DNA of 64,000 nucleotides from Syntrophaceae bacterium (GCA_013177795.1 JABLXY010000001.1:620001-684000); one strand, 5' to 3'; counted from the stretch's first letter, positions 11,689 to 20,723 are shown. Program-made: numbers and translations. Notes: generated from the sequence alone by a model not told the origin.

Positions 11689-12810
11689 GTGGAAAAGCTC
11701 GCTTTCGACATCACCGTCATCGGCGCCGGGGTCGTGGGCCTGGCCGTCGCGGAGGAGCTCTCGAGGCACTACAGCAACGTCCTGCTGCTGGAGAGAAACG
11801 AGAGCCAGGGGCAGGAGACGAGCAGCCGCAACAGCGAGGTGATCCACGCCGGGATCTACTACCCCGAGGGGACCCTCAAGGCATCGCTGTGCGTCGAGGG
11901 CCGCAGGCTCCTCTACGAGGCCTGCGAGAAAAGGGGCATCCCCCACCGCCGGACGGGCAAGCTCATCGTCGCGGTGAACGACTCCGAGGAGGAGGCCCTG
12001 CACGCGCTGCTCGGGAAGGCCCACGCCAACGGGGTGGACGACGTGCTCATGCTCAGTGGCCGCGTCATCCATTCGCTGGAGCCGGAGGTCTCCGCCACGG
12101 CTGGCCTCCTGTCGCCCTCCACGGGCATCGTCGATTCCCACGCCCTCATGCGCGCCCTGCTCGTCGGCGCGACGGGCAACGGTGTTACGGCCGTGTTCCG
12201 GTCCCGCGTGACCGCCGCGCACTACGACGGCCTCCGCCACGAGCTGGAGATCAACGGCGGGGAGAGCCTCGTCGCCTCGCGAATCGTCGTCAACAGCGCG
12301 GGGCTTCAGTCGGACCGCGTGGCGGCCCTGCCCGGCATCGACGTGGACGCGGAGGGCTACCGCCTGAAGCTCTGCAAGGGAAGCTACTTCTCAGCCTCAC
12401 CCCCGCCGCGGATCCGGCACCTCGTCTACCCGGTCCCGACGCCGAAACACGAGGGACTCGGCGTGCATGCCACGATCGACCTCGGCGGCCGGGTCCGCTT
12501 CGGCCCCGACGTGGAGTACGTCGACGCCGTCGACTACCGCGTCGACGAGGGCAAGCGGGACGCCTTCCACGCCTCCATCGTCACCTACCTGCCCCTGCTC
12601 CCGAAGGAATCCCTGCAGCCCGACATGTGCGGCATCCGGCCCAAGCTGCAGGGTCCGGGGGAGGAGATCCGCGACTTCGTCATCTCCGAGGAGAGCCGCC
12701 TGGGACTGCCCGGCTGGGTCAACCTCATCGGGATCGAATCGCCGGGACTGACGGCCTGCCTGGCCATTGCACGGCGCGTGGCGGAACTCGTCCGGCCCGT
12801 CATGGGCTGA
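11689..12810 (+). CDS. FAD-dependent oxidoreductase, L-2-hydroxyglutarate dehydrogenase/oxidase (LhgO) family
   Basis: A 373-aa protein with a GTG start at 11689. The Rossmann FAD motif is DITVIGAGVVGLAVAEELS, followed by LLERNESQGQETSSRNSEVIHAGIYYP, which is highly typical of the LhgO/YgaF branch of the DAO family. The later segments VVNSAGLQSDR and GIESPGLTACLAIARRVAEL complete the fold. The family oxidises L-2-hydroxyglutarate or related 2-hydroxyacids with transfer of electrons to quinones or other acceptors. It sits between pilA and the kinase operon with a gap of more than 150 nt on both sides, so it is probably an independent unit. The precise substrate is not certain. Confidence 0.85.
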   Translation: MEKLAFDITVIGAGVVGLAVAEELSRHYSNVLLLERNESQGQETSSRNSEVIHAGIYYPEGTLKASLCVEGRRLLYEACEKRGIPHRRTGKLIVAVNDSEEEALHALLGKAHANGVDDVLMLSGRVIHSLEPEVSATAGLLSPSTGIVDSHALMRALLVGATGNGVTAVFRSRVTAAHYDGLRHELEINGGESLVASRIVVNSAGLQSDRVAALPGIDVDAEGYRLKLCKGSYFSASPPPRIRHLVYPVPTPKHEGLGVHATIDLGGRVRFGPDVEYVDAVDYRVDEGKRDAFHASIVTYLPLLPKESLQPDMCGIRPKLQGPGEEIRDFVISEESRLGLPGWVNLIGIESPGLTACLAIARRVAELVRPVMG

Positions 12811-12891
12811 ACCGGCCATGGCCGTGCGCTGACTCATCCCACAATCCCCTTTCCGGTCAAGTCCTTGGTTTCCAACCGACCTGCGGTCAGA

Positions 12892-12908
12892 CTGGTTTGA
12901 CTTTTGCA
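12892..12908 (+). promoter_or_regulatory. Sigma-54 promoter of the kinase / receiver-PilB operon
   Basis: CTGGTTTGACTTTTGCA fits YTGGCACGRNNNTTGCW at the TGG, G, purine and TTGCA positions, with 10 nt between GG and GC. The predicted start is near 12919, about 45 nt before the kinase ATG. The three central bases differ from the consensus. Confidence 0.5.
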
Positions 12909-12963
12909 AGTCACCTCTTCGGACAGCTATGGCCACCGGAAAGGAGGTTGCGGCAGACCCGCC

Positions 12964-15036
12964 ATGACGCCGAGAAGAATCCTGATTGTGGACAATGACC
13001 CCGTGATGCTCGCCCTCCTGGGGAAATTCCTGACCCGCGAGGGACACGAAGTCCGGACCGCCCAGGACGGCGCCGGGGCCCTCGAGATCCTGGAAACCTG
13101 GGTGCCCGATGTCGTGTTCGTCGACATGGTGATGCCCGGGATGTCAGGGGACCGGCTCTGCCGCCTCATCCGCGGGGACAGCCGGGCCGGGCAAACCTAC
13201 CTCTGCGTCATCACGGCGCTCTCCGAGGATGAGCTGCTCGATTTCCGCTCGTTCGGGGCCAACGCCTGCATCCGAAAGGAACCCTTCCACGAGCTCTCGA
13301 AGAACATCCTCGCGATTCTCCATGACGAACCTCTCCGGGACAGGCCGGAGATTCTCGGGTTCCGCGATCAGCCCGGCCAGAACATCATCCGCGAGCTCAT
13401 CGGGGTCAAGGAGCACCTGGAGAGCCTCATCGCAAGCATGGCGGAGGGCGTGCTCGAACTCGACGGCGCCGGGAGGGTCCTCTACGCAAACGAGTCCGCC
13501 CTCCGGATCCTGGGCCTGCCGGAAAAGGAAATCGTCTCCCGCGACTTCGCCGGCCTCGCCGGACCGGGCAATCACGCGGCCGTGGCCGATGCCCTCCGCG
13601 CCGCCGGGGGAGGGGCGCGCCAGAGGATCTCCCCGCTCGTCCTGGACAACGGCCGGGAAGTCGCCCTGACGGCCCTCTCCGTCCGGAATTCGAAGGGACC
13701 CATCGTGATTCTCGACGACATGACCGATCAGAGGAAGGCGCAGGAGGTCCTGCGCCGGGCGGCCTCGGAGCTCGAGAAGCGGGTCGAGGAGCGGACCGAG
13801 GCCCTGCAGCGGGCCACGCGCGAGCTCGAGGAGGAGCTGAAGAGAAAGCAGGCCGCCGAGAAAAAGCTCCGCGAGAACACCACGCTGCTCATGACCGTCC
13901 TGGACGGGATCTCCGACCCCGTCCTGATGGTCGACGGCGATCTCACCGTGCAGCTCGCGAACCGGGCGGCGCGGGACACCTGGGCGACGGCGGACCGTCA
14001 GGACCTCGTGGGGGCCTCCTGCGCGGAGCTCTTCGGCAGCCGCTACGACGCGGAACAGGTGCAGAAGATCCTGGCGGCCGCCCGCGCTTCGGCGCCCTGC
14101 AGCTTCGACCTCGAGAACCGCTCGGAGTCCGTCAAGTTCGAGCGCATCGCGATCGACCCCATCCGGTACGACCCGGGCGAGGGCGGGGCCGTGATCCTCC
14201 GCGTCGCGGACATCACGAAGCAGAAGCTCATGGAGCGGGACCTCGTGCAGCGCGAAAAGCTCGCCTCCCTGGGACTCCTGGTCTCCGGGATCGCCCACGA
14301 GCTCAACAACCCCAACAACTTCATCGTCTTCAACCTCCCCATCCTCCGGGAGTACCTGCAGGAGATCCTCCCCGTCATGGACCGCGAAGCCGAGGCGAAC
14401 CCCGGCCGCGAGTACTTCGGGATGCCCTACGGGGACTTTCGCGAGGACCTCCTGAAGCTGCTGCAGAACATCGAGAACGGCTCGCACCGGATCAACGCGA
14501 CCGTCTCGAAGCTGCGGGAGTTTTCCAGGCAGAAGGAGAAGGAACGGGAAAAGAAGGTCCCCATGCCGATCGGGGACCTCGTCCGCAAGGCCGCCTCGAT
14601 CTGCATGAGCCAGATCAAGAAGCGGGTGAAGACCTTCGAGGTGGACATCCCCGAGGACCTCCCGCAGATCGTCCTCGACACGGATTCCTTCGAGCAGGTC
14701 ATGATCAACCTGCTGATCAACGCCGCCCATGCGGCGGACAAGCCGGAATCGCTGCTCCGGGTGTCGGCCCGCAGCGGGAATTCCTGGCAGGACAAGCTGA
14801 TCCTCGAGGTGGCCGACAACGGCTGCGGCATGGACGCCCGGACGCTCGGGCGGATCTTCGAGCCCTTCTTCACGACGAAGCACGACGGGACGGGCACGGG
14901 GCTCGGCCTCTACGTCTCGAAAAACCTCATCGAGGAGATGGGCGGCAAGATCGAGGTCGAGTCGCAGCCGGGCGCCGGGACGGTCTTCCGGCTCCATCTG
15001 GCCGATCAGCAGGACGCGGCGCGCCCGCAGGCATAA
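12964..15036 (+). CDS. Receiver-PAS-PAS-histidine kinase
   Basis: A 690-aa cytosolic protein. An N-terminal receiver domain (residues 1-120) has the acidic pair near D10/D12 and phospho-acceptor D54 in FVDMVMP. Next come a PAS domain (about 145-255), a coiled coil (about 262-305, EKRVEERTEALQRATRELEE), a second PAS (about 310-430) and a kinase core. The core has H-box GIAHELNNPNNFI, N-box INLLINAAHAA, DNGCGMD, FEPFFTTK and GTGLGLYVSKNL. There are no membrane segments. It ends 26 nt before the receiver-AAA-PilB gene, so the pair forms an operon and is a likely phosphorelay. A good AAGGAGG at 12941-12947 is 16 nt from the ATG, which is unusually far. Confidence 0.9.
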   Translation: MTPRRILIVDNDPVMLALLGKFLTREGHEVRTAQDGAGALEILETWVPDVVFVDMVMPGMSGDRLCRLIRGDSRAGQTYLCVITALSEDELLDFRSFGANACIRKEPFHELSKNILAILHDEPLRDRPEILGFRDQPGQNIIRELIGVKEHLESLIASMAEGVLELDGAGRVLYANESALRILGLPEKEIVSRDFAGLAGPGNHAAVADALRAAGGGARQRISPLVLDNGREVALTALSVRNSKGPIVILDDMTDQRKAQEVLRRAASELEKRVEERTEALQRATRELEEELKRKQAAEKKLRENTTLLMTVLDGISDPVLMVDGDLTVQLANRAARDTWATADRQDLVGASCAELFGSRYDAEQVQKILAAARASAPCSFDLENRSESVKFERIAIDPIRYDPGEGGAVILRVADITKQKLMERDLVQREKLASLGLLVSGIAHELNNPNNFIVFNLPILREYLQEILPVMDREAEANPGREYFGMPYGDFREDLLKLLQNIENGSHRINATVSKLREFSRQKEKEREKKVPMPIGDLVRKAASICMSQIKKRVKTFEVDIPEDLPQIVLDTDSFEQVMINLLINAAHAADKPESLLRVSARSGNSWQDKLILEVADNGCGMDARTLGRIFEPFFTTKHDGTGTGLGLYVSKNLIEEMGGKIEVESQPGAGTVFRLHLADQQDAARPQA

Positions 15037-15062
15037 CCCCTCACGGACAAGGAGTCTTCCCC

Positions 15063-17762
15063 ATGCTGAACCCCATACTCATCGTCGACGACGAACAGGA
15101 CTTTCTCGACAGCGCGCGCCGGGGCCTGCTCGGGGCCGGCTTCAAGACGCTCCGGCTGGAGAGCGACCCCCGGAATGCCGCCGCGGCGGTGGAAAACGGG
15201 GACCGGTTCGACGTCGCCCTGATCGACATCAACATGCCCTGGATGGACGGCCTGCAGCTCCTGGAGCGGATCAAGAACGCGAGCCCGGAGACGGAATGCC
15301 TCATGGTCTCCGCGGTCAACGAGGCGAAGGTCGCCGTGGACTGCCTCAAGAAAGGCGCCTACGACTACCTGACCAAGCCCCTCAACCGCGACGACATGGT
15401 GGCCGCGATCCGCCGCGCCCTGGAACGAAAGCGCCTCCTGGAGGTCATCGCCGTCGTCAAGAGCGAGGCCCCGCCGGAGATCGCCCCGAGCAAGATCCCC
15501 TCGGCCCTCATCGCCCGGTCGGAGAAGATGCTGCGGCTTCTCAAGGAGGCCGAGCTGTATGCCTCCATCATGGTCCCGCTGCTGATCACGGGGCAGAAAG
15601 GGACGGGCAAGGAGACCGTCGCCCGGTTCATCCACGAATCGGGGTCGCAGAAGAACGGGCCTTTCGTCGTCCTGAACCTCGAAGCGCTCGGAGGGGATCA
15701 GCACCTGAGTGCCCTGTTCGGCGGCGAAAACGGCGGCGGCCACATCGAGCAGGCCCGCAGGGGCACCCTGTTCCTCGACGAGATCAGCTACCTGCCCTCC
15801 GAGGCGCAGGCGATGCTGCTGAAGGCAATGCAGGAAAACAGCTTCACGCGGCCCGGCACGAACGAGAAGTGCCCGCTGGACACCCGGCTGATCATCTCGA
15901 CGAGGCTCGATCCGGAAGCGCTGGTCGCCAAGGGAGAGCTGAGAAAGGACCTGTACTACTTCATCAAGGGGTCGATGCTCATCCTGCCGACGCTCAAGGA
16001 GCGAAAGAGCGACATCCCCCTGCTGGTCGAGCACTTCGTGAACGCCTACGCCGGCGGCCGCGACATCGCGGTGGCGCAGGACGCCATGAGCACCCTGTGC
16101 GACTACGATTTCCCCGGCAACATCACCGAGCTCGAAACCGTCGTGAAGGACGTCCTGGCCGGGCTGACCGGCGGCGTCATCACGCGGGACTCCCTGCCCG
16201 AGAGCATCCGGTCGAAGATCCGGGTCAAGTTCCTGGCGGGCATTCCCGCCCCCAAGGAAATCCTCAAGACCCTGAACAAGGACTACCTCATCCGCGAGCG
16301 GTGGTGCCCCCTGGAGGTCGCGGGCAACCGGATCGTCGTCATCATCGACAGCGTCGACGATCTCATCCGCCGCGACGAGATCGTTGCGACCCTGAAGACC
16401 AAGGCGGTGGATTTCCGCCCCGCCGAGAAAGAGGACATCTTCAAGTTCATCCACCACTTCTACAGCAAGATGGGCGGCGAGATCGAGCTTCGCGACATGC
16501 TCGAGAAGGGCGTCCCCGACGAGTCGGGGCCCATCGACGACGAGGTCGAGGTCACCGAGACGGACAACATCGTCCCCCAGATCATGAACAAGATCATCAA
16601 CGAGGCGTTCCGGCGGCGGGCCTCCGACATCCACATCGAGCCCAACCCCCGGGAGAGGCGCGTCGACATCCGATTCCGCATCGACGGGGATCTGACCCCC
16701 TACGAGTCGCTCCCGTTCAACTACCGGACGGCCCTGGTCTCGCGGATCAAGATCATGGCGAACATGGACATCACCGAGAAGCGGCTGCCGCAGGACGGGA
16801 AGATCAAGTTCCGCTGCTACAACGGCGAAACCATCGAGCTGCGGGTCGCGACGCTGCCCGTCGGGGGCCTCGAGGACGCCATGCTGCGCCTGCTGGCCAC
16901 GGGGGAGCTGCTCCGGCTCGAGGACGTTCACCTCGACCCCGTGAACTACGAACACCTGCTGGCGATGTCGGAAAAACCGCACGGGCTCATTCTCTGCGTG
17001 GGGCCCACCGGCTCCGGCAAGACGACGACGCTGCACGCCCTGATCGAGCAGATCAAGCGTCCGGCCCTCAAGATCATCACGATCGAGGACCCCATCGAGA
17101 TCAGCCAGCCCGGCATTCGGCAGGTCCAGGTGAACCGGAAGATCGGGCTCGATTTCGCAGCGGCGATGCGGTCCTTCCTCCGCTCAGACCCCGACATCAT
17201 CATGGTCGGCGAGATGCGGGACCCGGAAACGGCGAAGATCGGCACGGAGGCTTCCCTGACGGGGCACCTCGTCCTGAGCACGCTCCACACCAACGACGCG
17301 CCCGAGACGGTCGTGCGGCTCCTCGACATGGGGCTCGACCCCTTCCATTTCGGCGACTCCCTGATCGGCATCATCTCGCAGCGCCTGGTGCGAAGCCTCT
17401 GCCAGCGGTGCCGGGAGGCCTATGTCCCGACGGAGATCGAGTACCGGAAGATCCTGCGGGCCTGCGGCGAGGGGTTCATGTCCACGGCACTGGGAATCCG
17501 GGGGCGGGAGCAGCTGAAGCTCTACCGCTCGCAGGGCTGTGACGCCTGCGGCGGGACGGGGTACTGGGGAAGGCTGGCCATCCACGAGGTCCTCGTGACG
17601 TCTGACGCCATCCGGCGGATCATCCAGAAACGGGGCACGGCGGCCGAGGTGCGGGACATGGCCGTCTCGGAAGGGATGACCACCCTCTTGCAGGACGGGA
17701 TCAAGAAGGCCATGAAGGGCCTGACCGACTTCGATCAGCTCCGCAGGGTCAGCATGCGATAG
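15063..17762 (+). CDS. Fusion: receiver + GAFTGA-less NtrC-type AAA+ + PilB/GspE ATPase
   Basis: An 899-aa chimera. Residues 1-120 are a receiver with D55 (LIDINMP), S83 and K105 (LTKP). Residues 140-385 align with sigma-54 activator AAA+ domains: Walker A GQKGTGKE (177-184), Walker B GTLFLDEI (234-241), LYYFIKGSMLILPTLKERKSD and DFPGNITELE. The L1 loop that should carry GAFTGA is shortened to GGENGGGHIEQ, and there is no HTH. Residues 400-470 resemble an MshEN-type N-domain. Residues 500-885 are a full PilB/GspE ATPase: SDIHIEP, GPTGSGKTTT (647), ITIEDPIE, DIIMVGEMRD, LVLSTLHTND and zinc cysteines near 779/782 and 826/829. It cannot be an ordinary transcription activator and most probably powers a phosphorylation-controlled pilus or secretion motor. 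Confidence 0.92.
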   Translation: MLNPILIVDDEQDFLDSARRGLLGAGFKTLRLESDPRNAAAAVENGDRFDVALIDINMPWMDGLQLLERIKNASPETECLMVSAVNEAKVAVDCLKKGAYDYLTKPLNRDDMVAAIRRALERKRLLEVIAVVKSEAPPEIAPSKIPSALIARSEKMLRLLKEAELYASIMVPLLITGQKGTGKETVARFIHESGSQKNGPFVVLNLEALGGDQHLSALFGGENGGGHIEQARRGTLFLDEISYLPSEAQAMLLKAMQENSFTRPGTNEKCPLDTRLIISTRLDPEALVAKGELRKDLYYFIKGSMLILPTLKERKSDIPLLVEHFVNAYAGGRDIAVAQDAMSTLCDYDFPGNITELETVVKDVLAGLTGGVITRDSLPESIRSKIRVKFLAGIPAPKEILKTLNKDYLIRERWCPLEVAGNRIVVIIDSVDDLIRRDEIVATLKTKAVDFRPAEKEDIFKFIHHFYSKMGGEIELRDMLEKGVPDESGPIDDEVEVTETDNIVPQIMNKIINEAFRRRASDIHIEPNPRERRVDIRFRIDGDLTPYESLPFNYRTALVSRIKIMANMDITEKRLPQDGKIKFRCYNGETIELRVATLPVGGLEDAMLRLLATGELLRLEDVHLDPVNYEHLLAMSEKPHGLILCVGPTGSGKTTTLHALIEQIKRPALKIITIEDPIEISQPGIRQVQVNRKIGLDFAAAMRSFLRSDPDIIMVGEMRDPETAKIGTEASLTGHLVLSTLHTNDAPETVVRLLDMGLDPFHFGDSLIGIISQRLVRSLCQRCREAYVPTEIEYRKILRACGEGFMSTALGIRGREQLKLYRSQGCDACGGTGYWGRLAIHEVLVTSDAIRRIIQKRGTAAEVRDMAVSEGMTTLLQDGIKKAMKGLTDFDQLRRVSMR

Positions 17763-17765
17763 GCC

Positions 17766-18689
17766 TCAGTCCCGCTGCAGCAGCTCGACGTACACCTTCT
17801 TGTGCAGCGGCACGGGGATGCCGAGCTCCTTGCCCGCCTTCACCATGTATGCGGTGAAGATGTCGAGCTCCGTCCGGTTGCCCCGCTCGTAATCGAGCTG
17901 CATGGAGGTCTTCGTCGTCGGGGCGAAGGCGGCGGCCTTGCCGAGCGAGATCTCCACGATATCCGGGGGGAACCGGATTCCCTTTTTCCTCGCGACGGCC
18001 TCGATTTCCTTCATCATCCCCTCGACCAGGGCGCGGTCGGCCGGGTCTCCAAGCACCTCGCCGAAGGTCTTGCCCGTCAGCGACGTGACCCCGGCCATGG
18101 GACCGATGAAGATGTACTTCGTCCACAGCGGGAGCAGCGCATCGGCGGAGAGCTCCGCCTTGATGCCGGCATCCTTCAGCAGGGTTTCAATGGGGCGGTA
18201 CGTTTCCACGTCGGCCGGGTCGGCCGGGCCGAAGAAGAGCTGGCCCGTGCCGCCCACCTGCTTGACGACGCCGGGCCCCTGGATCGCCGAGCTGATGAAG
18301 ACGCCGCCGTAGAGGACGGCTCCCCGGGGCAGCACCGCGCGCAGCCTCTCCGTGATGTCCACGCCGTTCAGGAGAGGCAGCACGACCGAATCGTCGGAGA
18401 GGTTCCCCGCGATCGCCCTCGCCGCATCCTCGAGCCCGTAGCTCTTGGTGCAGAAGATCGCCAGGTCCAGCGGGCCGATCTCGCCCGCGTTGTCCGTGGC
18501 CTGCGCCGGCCGGACGAGGTACTCGCCGTCGACGGTCACGAGCCTGAGCCCGTCTCTCCGGATGGCCTCCAGATGTGCGCCCCGGGCGAAGAAGATGACC
18601 TCGTGCTTGCTGCGGCCGGAATACTTCAGGGCCAGCTTGCCTCCGTAATAGCCTCCCACTCCCCCGATGCCGATGATCCCGATTCGCAT
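17766..18689 (-). CDS. panE: 2-dehydropantoate 2-reductase (ketopantoate reductase)
   Basis: A 307-aa protein with the N-terminal NADPH motif IGIGGVGGYYGGKLA, then KSYGLEDAARAI, the LNGVDITERL stretch and the catalytic-lysine region around PLWTKYIFIGPMAGVTSLTGK. These are typical of ApbA/PanE enzymes, which reduce ketopantoate to pantoate in coenzyme A synthesis. GGAGG lies just before the ATG. It is convergent with the PilB-fusion gene, with only a few bases between the two stop codons and no obvious terminator between them. Some family members act on other 2-ketoacids, so the pathway role is probable and not proven. Confidence 0.87.
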   Translation of the reverse strand: MRIGIIGIGGVGGYYGGKLALKYSGRSKHEVIFFARGAHLEAIRRDGLRLVTVDGEYLVRPAQATDNAGEIGPLDLAIFCTKSYGLEDAARAIAGNLSDDSVVLPLLNGVDITERLRAVLPRGAVLYGGVFISSAIQGPGVVKQVGGTGQLFFGPADPADVETYRPIETLLKDAGIKAELSADALLPLWTKYIFIGPMAGVTSLTGKTFGEVLGDPADRALVEGMMKEIEAVARKKGIRFPPDIVEISLGKAAAFAPTTKTSMQLDYERGNRTELDIFTAYMVKAGKELGIPVPLHKKVYVELLQRD

Positions 18690-18802
18690 ACGATGCCTCC
18701 GGCGCAGCGTAGTGTATCGTCCCTTTTATTTCTGCGCGTGAGGTCTGTTCATACCATCTTTTCGCCGCGATTCCAATACACCGTCATTCCATGATGCCCA
18801 TC

Positions 18803-19882
18803 TCACCGCTTCCGGCCGTAAAACGCCCCCAGCCGGGCGAAGGCCCGCCTCTTCTCGTGTTCCCCGACCCCGGCCGCGTTGACGGCCTCCTTCAGGAACT
18901 CGATGGAGCGGTCGTAGAGCTCCCGGTCCACGGGATAGGGATGGCCGTCCTTGCCGCCGTGGGCGAAGCTGAACCGGGCCGGGTCCCGAAACGACGGCTT
19001 CGCCCCGTAGAGAAGCTCCGAGAGCAGGGCGAGGGCCCGAAGCGTCTTGGCGCCCACGCCGGCCGTCCCGAGGAGCGCCTCGAAGTCCGCCGGCCTCTGC
19101 TCGTAGGTCTTCAGGAGAACCCGGTGCAGGTGTTCGGCGCCGATCTGCCCGCGCGTCACCGGGTGGTGCGACGGCAGGTCGAGACGCTCGATTCGCCTCC
19201 ACTCGGCCAGGACCCGCTCGGGGGACTCACGGGCCAGCGACGCGGAGTGCGCCCGGACGGCCTCTCCTTCCCGGGCCACGAGATTCAGCGCCGCACCGCG
19301 GCGGTCGCAGCAGACCGCCCGGTGCGGCTCGCAGACGAAATCCAGGTCTTGCTCGCCCAGCCAGTGATAGCGCCGCGCGAACTTCGTCGCCTCGTTCATG
19401 CCCTGCTGCACGACGGCCCAGCGGCCCTCTCGGTCGAAGAGAAACACGTGGTGGTAGAGGGCGTAGCCGTCCTGGACGGCGGCGCTGTCCACCTTGGCCG
19501 CCATGCGGCTTGCGTACACGAGGGCTCCGGGGTCCGCGCGCAGGTGTCTCCCGTGGCCCTCGATCTCGCGGGGCGTGGCCCGCGAGACGCGCCCCTTGCC
19601 CCCGCAGACGAAGAAGCCGATCTCGTGCTCCATCCCCCTGATACCCTCCTTGATGGCCCCGCAGGTCGTCGTGGTCAGCCCGCTCGAGTGCCAGTCGAAG
19701 CCGAGGGCGCAGCCCAGGGCCTGGAACCAGAAGGGGTCCGAGAGCCTGCGGAGCAGCTCCCCGGTGCCGAAGTCCCGGAGGATGACGAGGACGATCTCGC
19801 GGGCAAGGAGTTTCATCCGGCCGAATAGCCAGGCCGGGGCCCTGCCGCCGTGAAGGGGAAGGTGGGTGATTCCGGTTTTCAT
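18803..19882 (-). CDS. DUF763 family protein
   Basis: A 359-aa protein beginning MKTGITHLPLHGGRAPAWLF, the hallmark start of DUF763, which fixes the start codon at 19882 and not at the upstream ATG 19915. Other conserved blocks are LGFDWHSSGLTTTTCGAIKEG, GIGFFVCGGKG-like text, KVDSAAVQDGYALYHHVFLFD and the C-terminal VGAKTLRALALLSELLYG, which resembles a helix-hairpin-helix. The family occurs in archaea and thermophilic or anaerobic bacteria. Its function is unknown; the HhH-like segment suggests nucleic-acid contact, which is inference only. It lies upstream of panE on the same strand, 113 nt away. Confidence 0.85.
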   Translation of the reverse strand: MKTGITHLPLHGGRAPAWLFGRMKLLAREIVLVILRDFGTGELLRRLSDPFWFQALGCALGFDWHSSGLTTTTCGAIKEGIRGMEHEIGFFVCGGKGRVSRATPREIEGHGRHLRADPGALVYASRMAAKVDSAAVQDGYALYHHVFLFDREGRWAVVQQGMNEATKFARRYHWLGEQDLDFVCEPHRAVCCDRRGAALNLVAREGEAVRAHSASLARESPERVLAEWRRIERLDLPSHHPVTRGQIGAEHLHRVLLKTYEQRPADFEALLGTAGVGAKTLRALALLSELLYGAKPSFRDPARFSFAHGGKDGHPYPVDRELYDRSIEFLKEAVNAAGVGEHEKRRAFARLGAFYGRKR

Positions 19883-20017
19883 CCCGCAACGCTCCGGCCG
19901 CGCATCGTGCTGCACGGCGATGCTCCGTGCGCGCCTTCGATTGCGCGCCCTTCCGCTTTCTATCGCTCGGGTGTCCTCCGGTCAAGGATGAATGCGCGGG
20001 GGGGTGTGGAAAGGAAA

Positions 20018-20040
20018 CGGGGGCCGCCGGGCGGCCCCCG
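20018..20040 (-). terminator. Rho-independent terminator after the CheY-like gene
   Basis: An 11-bp GC stem (CGGGGGCCGCC paired across a GGG turn) directly behind the stop codon is followed on the minus strand by TTTCCTTTCC. Confidence 0.7.
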
Positions 20041-20454
20041 TCAGGGTTCAACGCGGGGTTCGGGGAGAAAGCCCAGGTTCCGGATCTCCTCGAAAAGCTG
20101 CTCCTTGCGGACCGGCTTGACGATGTAGCCGTCGCAGCGGGCGTTGAAGGATTCCAGGATCACGTCGGCGTCGTTCATGGCCGTCGTCATGACGACCTTG
20201 ACGCCCTTGTCGGCGGCGATGCCCCTCTGCTCCTCCAGGCTCCGGATCGCCTTGAGGACATCGATGCCGTTGACCTCGGGCATCATGATGTCGAGAAACA
20301 GAAGGTCGTAGGGCTTGCCTTCCCTCAGGGCCGCATCGAAGGCCTCGATGGCCTCCCTGCCGTCGAAGGCGAGGTGGCAGAAACAGTCCGCCTCGAGAAA
20401 CTTCTTCATCAGTCGGCTGCCGACGAAATCATCTTCCACGATCAGTACTCGCAT
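20041..20454 (-). CDS. Single-domain response regulator (CheY-like)
   Basis: A 137-aa stand-alone receiver: acidic pair at residues 8-9 (VEDD), phospho-acceptor D55 in LFLDIMMPEVNG, T in MTTAMNDAD and K in IVKPVRKEQL. There is no output domain. Such proteins pass phosphate in chemotaxis, pilus or multi-step relay systems. No kinase is adjacent, so its partner could be the receiver-containing kinase 5 kb away or one elsewhere; this is a guess. A strong terminator follows and the gene stands alone. Confidence 0.88.
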   Translation of the reverse strand: MRVLIVEDDFVGSRLMKKFLEADCFCHLAFDGREAIEAFDAALREGKPYDLLFLDIMMPEVNGIDVLKAIRSLEEQRGIAADKGVKVVMTTAMNDADVILESFNARCDGYIVKPVRKEQLFEEIRNLGFLPEPRVEP

Positions 20455-20669
20455 GCGTCACGGTCTCCAGTCGATGGCATCTGTCCGGGGCGCAATCCAC
20501 GTCCCGGGATGAATCATGCAGGTTTCCTGCCAGCAAGGAATTCATGCGCCCCATGAACAAGGCGCCATGATGTCGGGAAAACACGCACGGCCCGGACGCC
20601 GTGCTCAAGTCTTTTCGTCATGAGACCGATTCTTCTTTAGGGGGATTTTCGAGCGCTGCCGAGAGGACG

Positions 20670-20685
20670 TGGCAACAAATTTGCA
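20670..20685 (+). promoter_or_regulatory. Sigma-54 promoter of a small membrane peptide gene
   Basis: TGGCAACAAATTTGCA matches TGGCACGNNNNTTGCA in 14 of the informative and free positions, with GG and GC 10 nt apart. The predicted start is near 20697, which leaves about 27 nt to the small ORF at 20724. Confidence 0.65.
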
Positions 20686-20723
20686 CATCACTGATCATGG
20701 GATTCGCGTCAGAGGAGCACCCG

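Noticed and set aside
15063-17762. The fusion as an ordinary sigma-54 response regulator
   Set aside because: GAFTGA and the DNA-binding domain are both absent, and the C-terminal half is a complete PilB-type ATPase.
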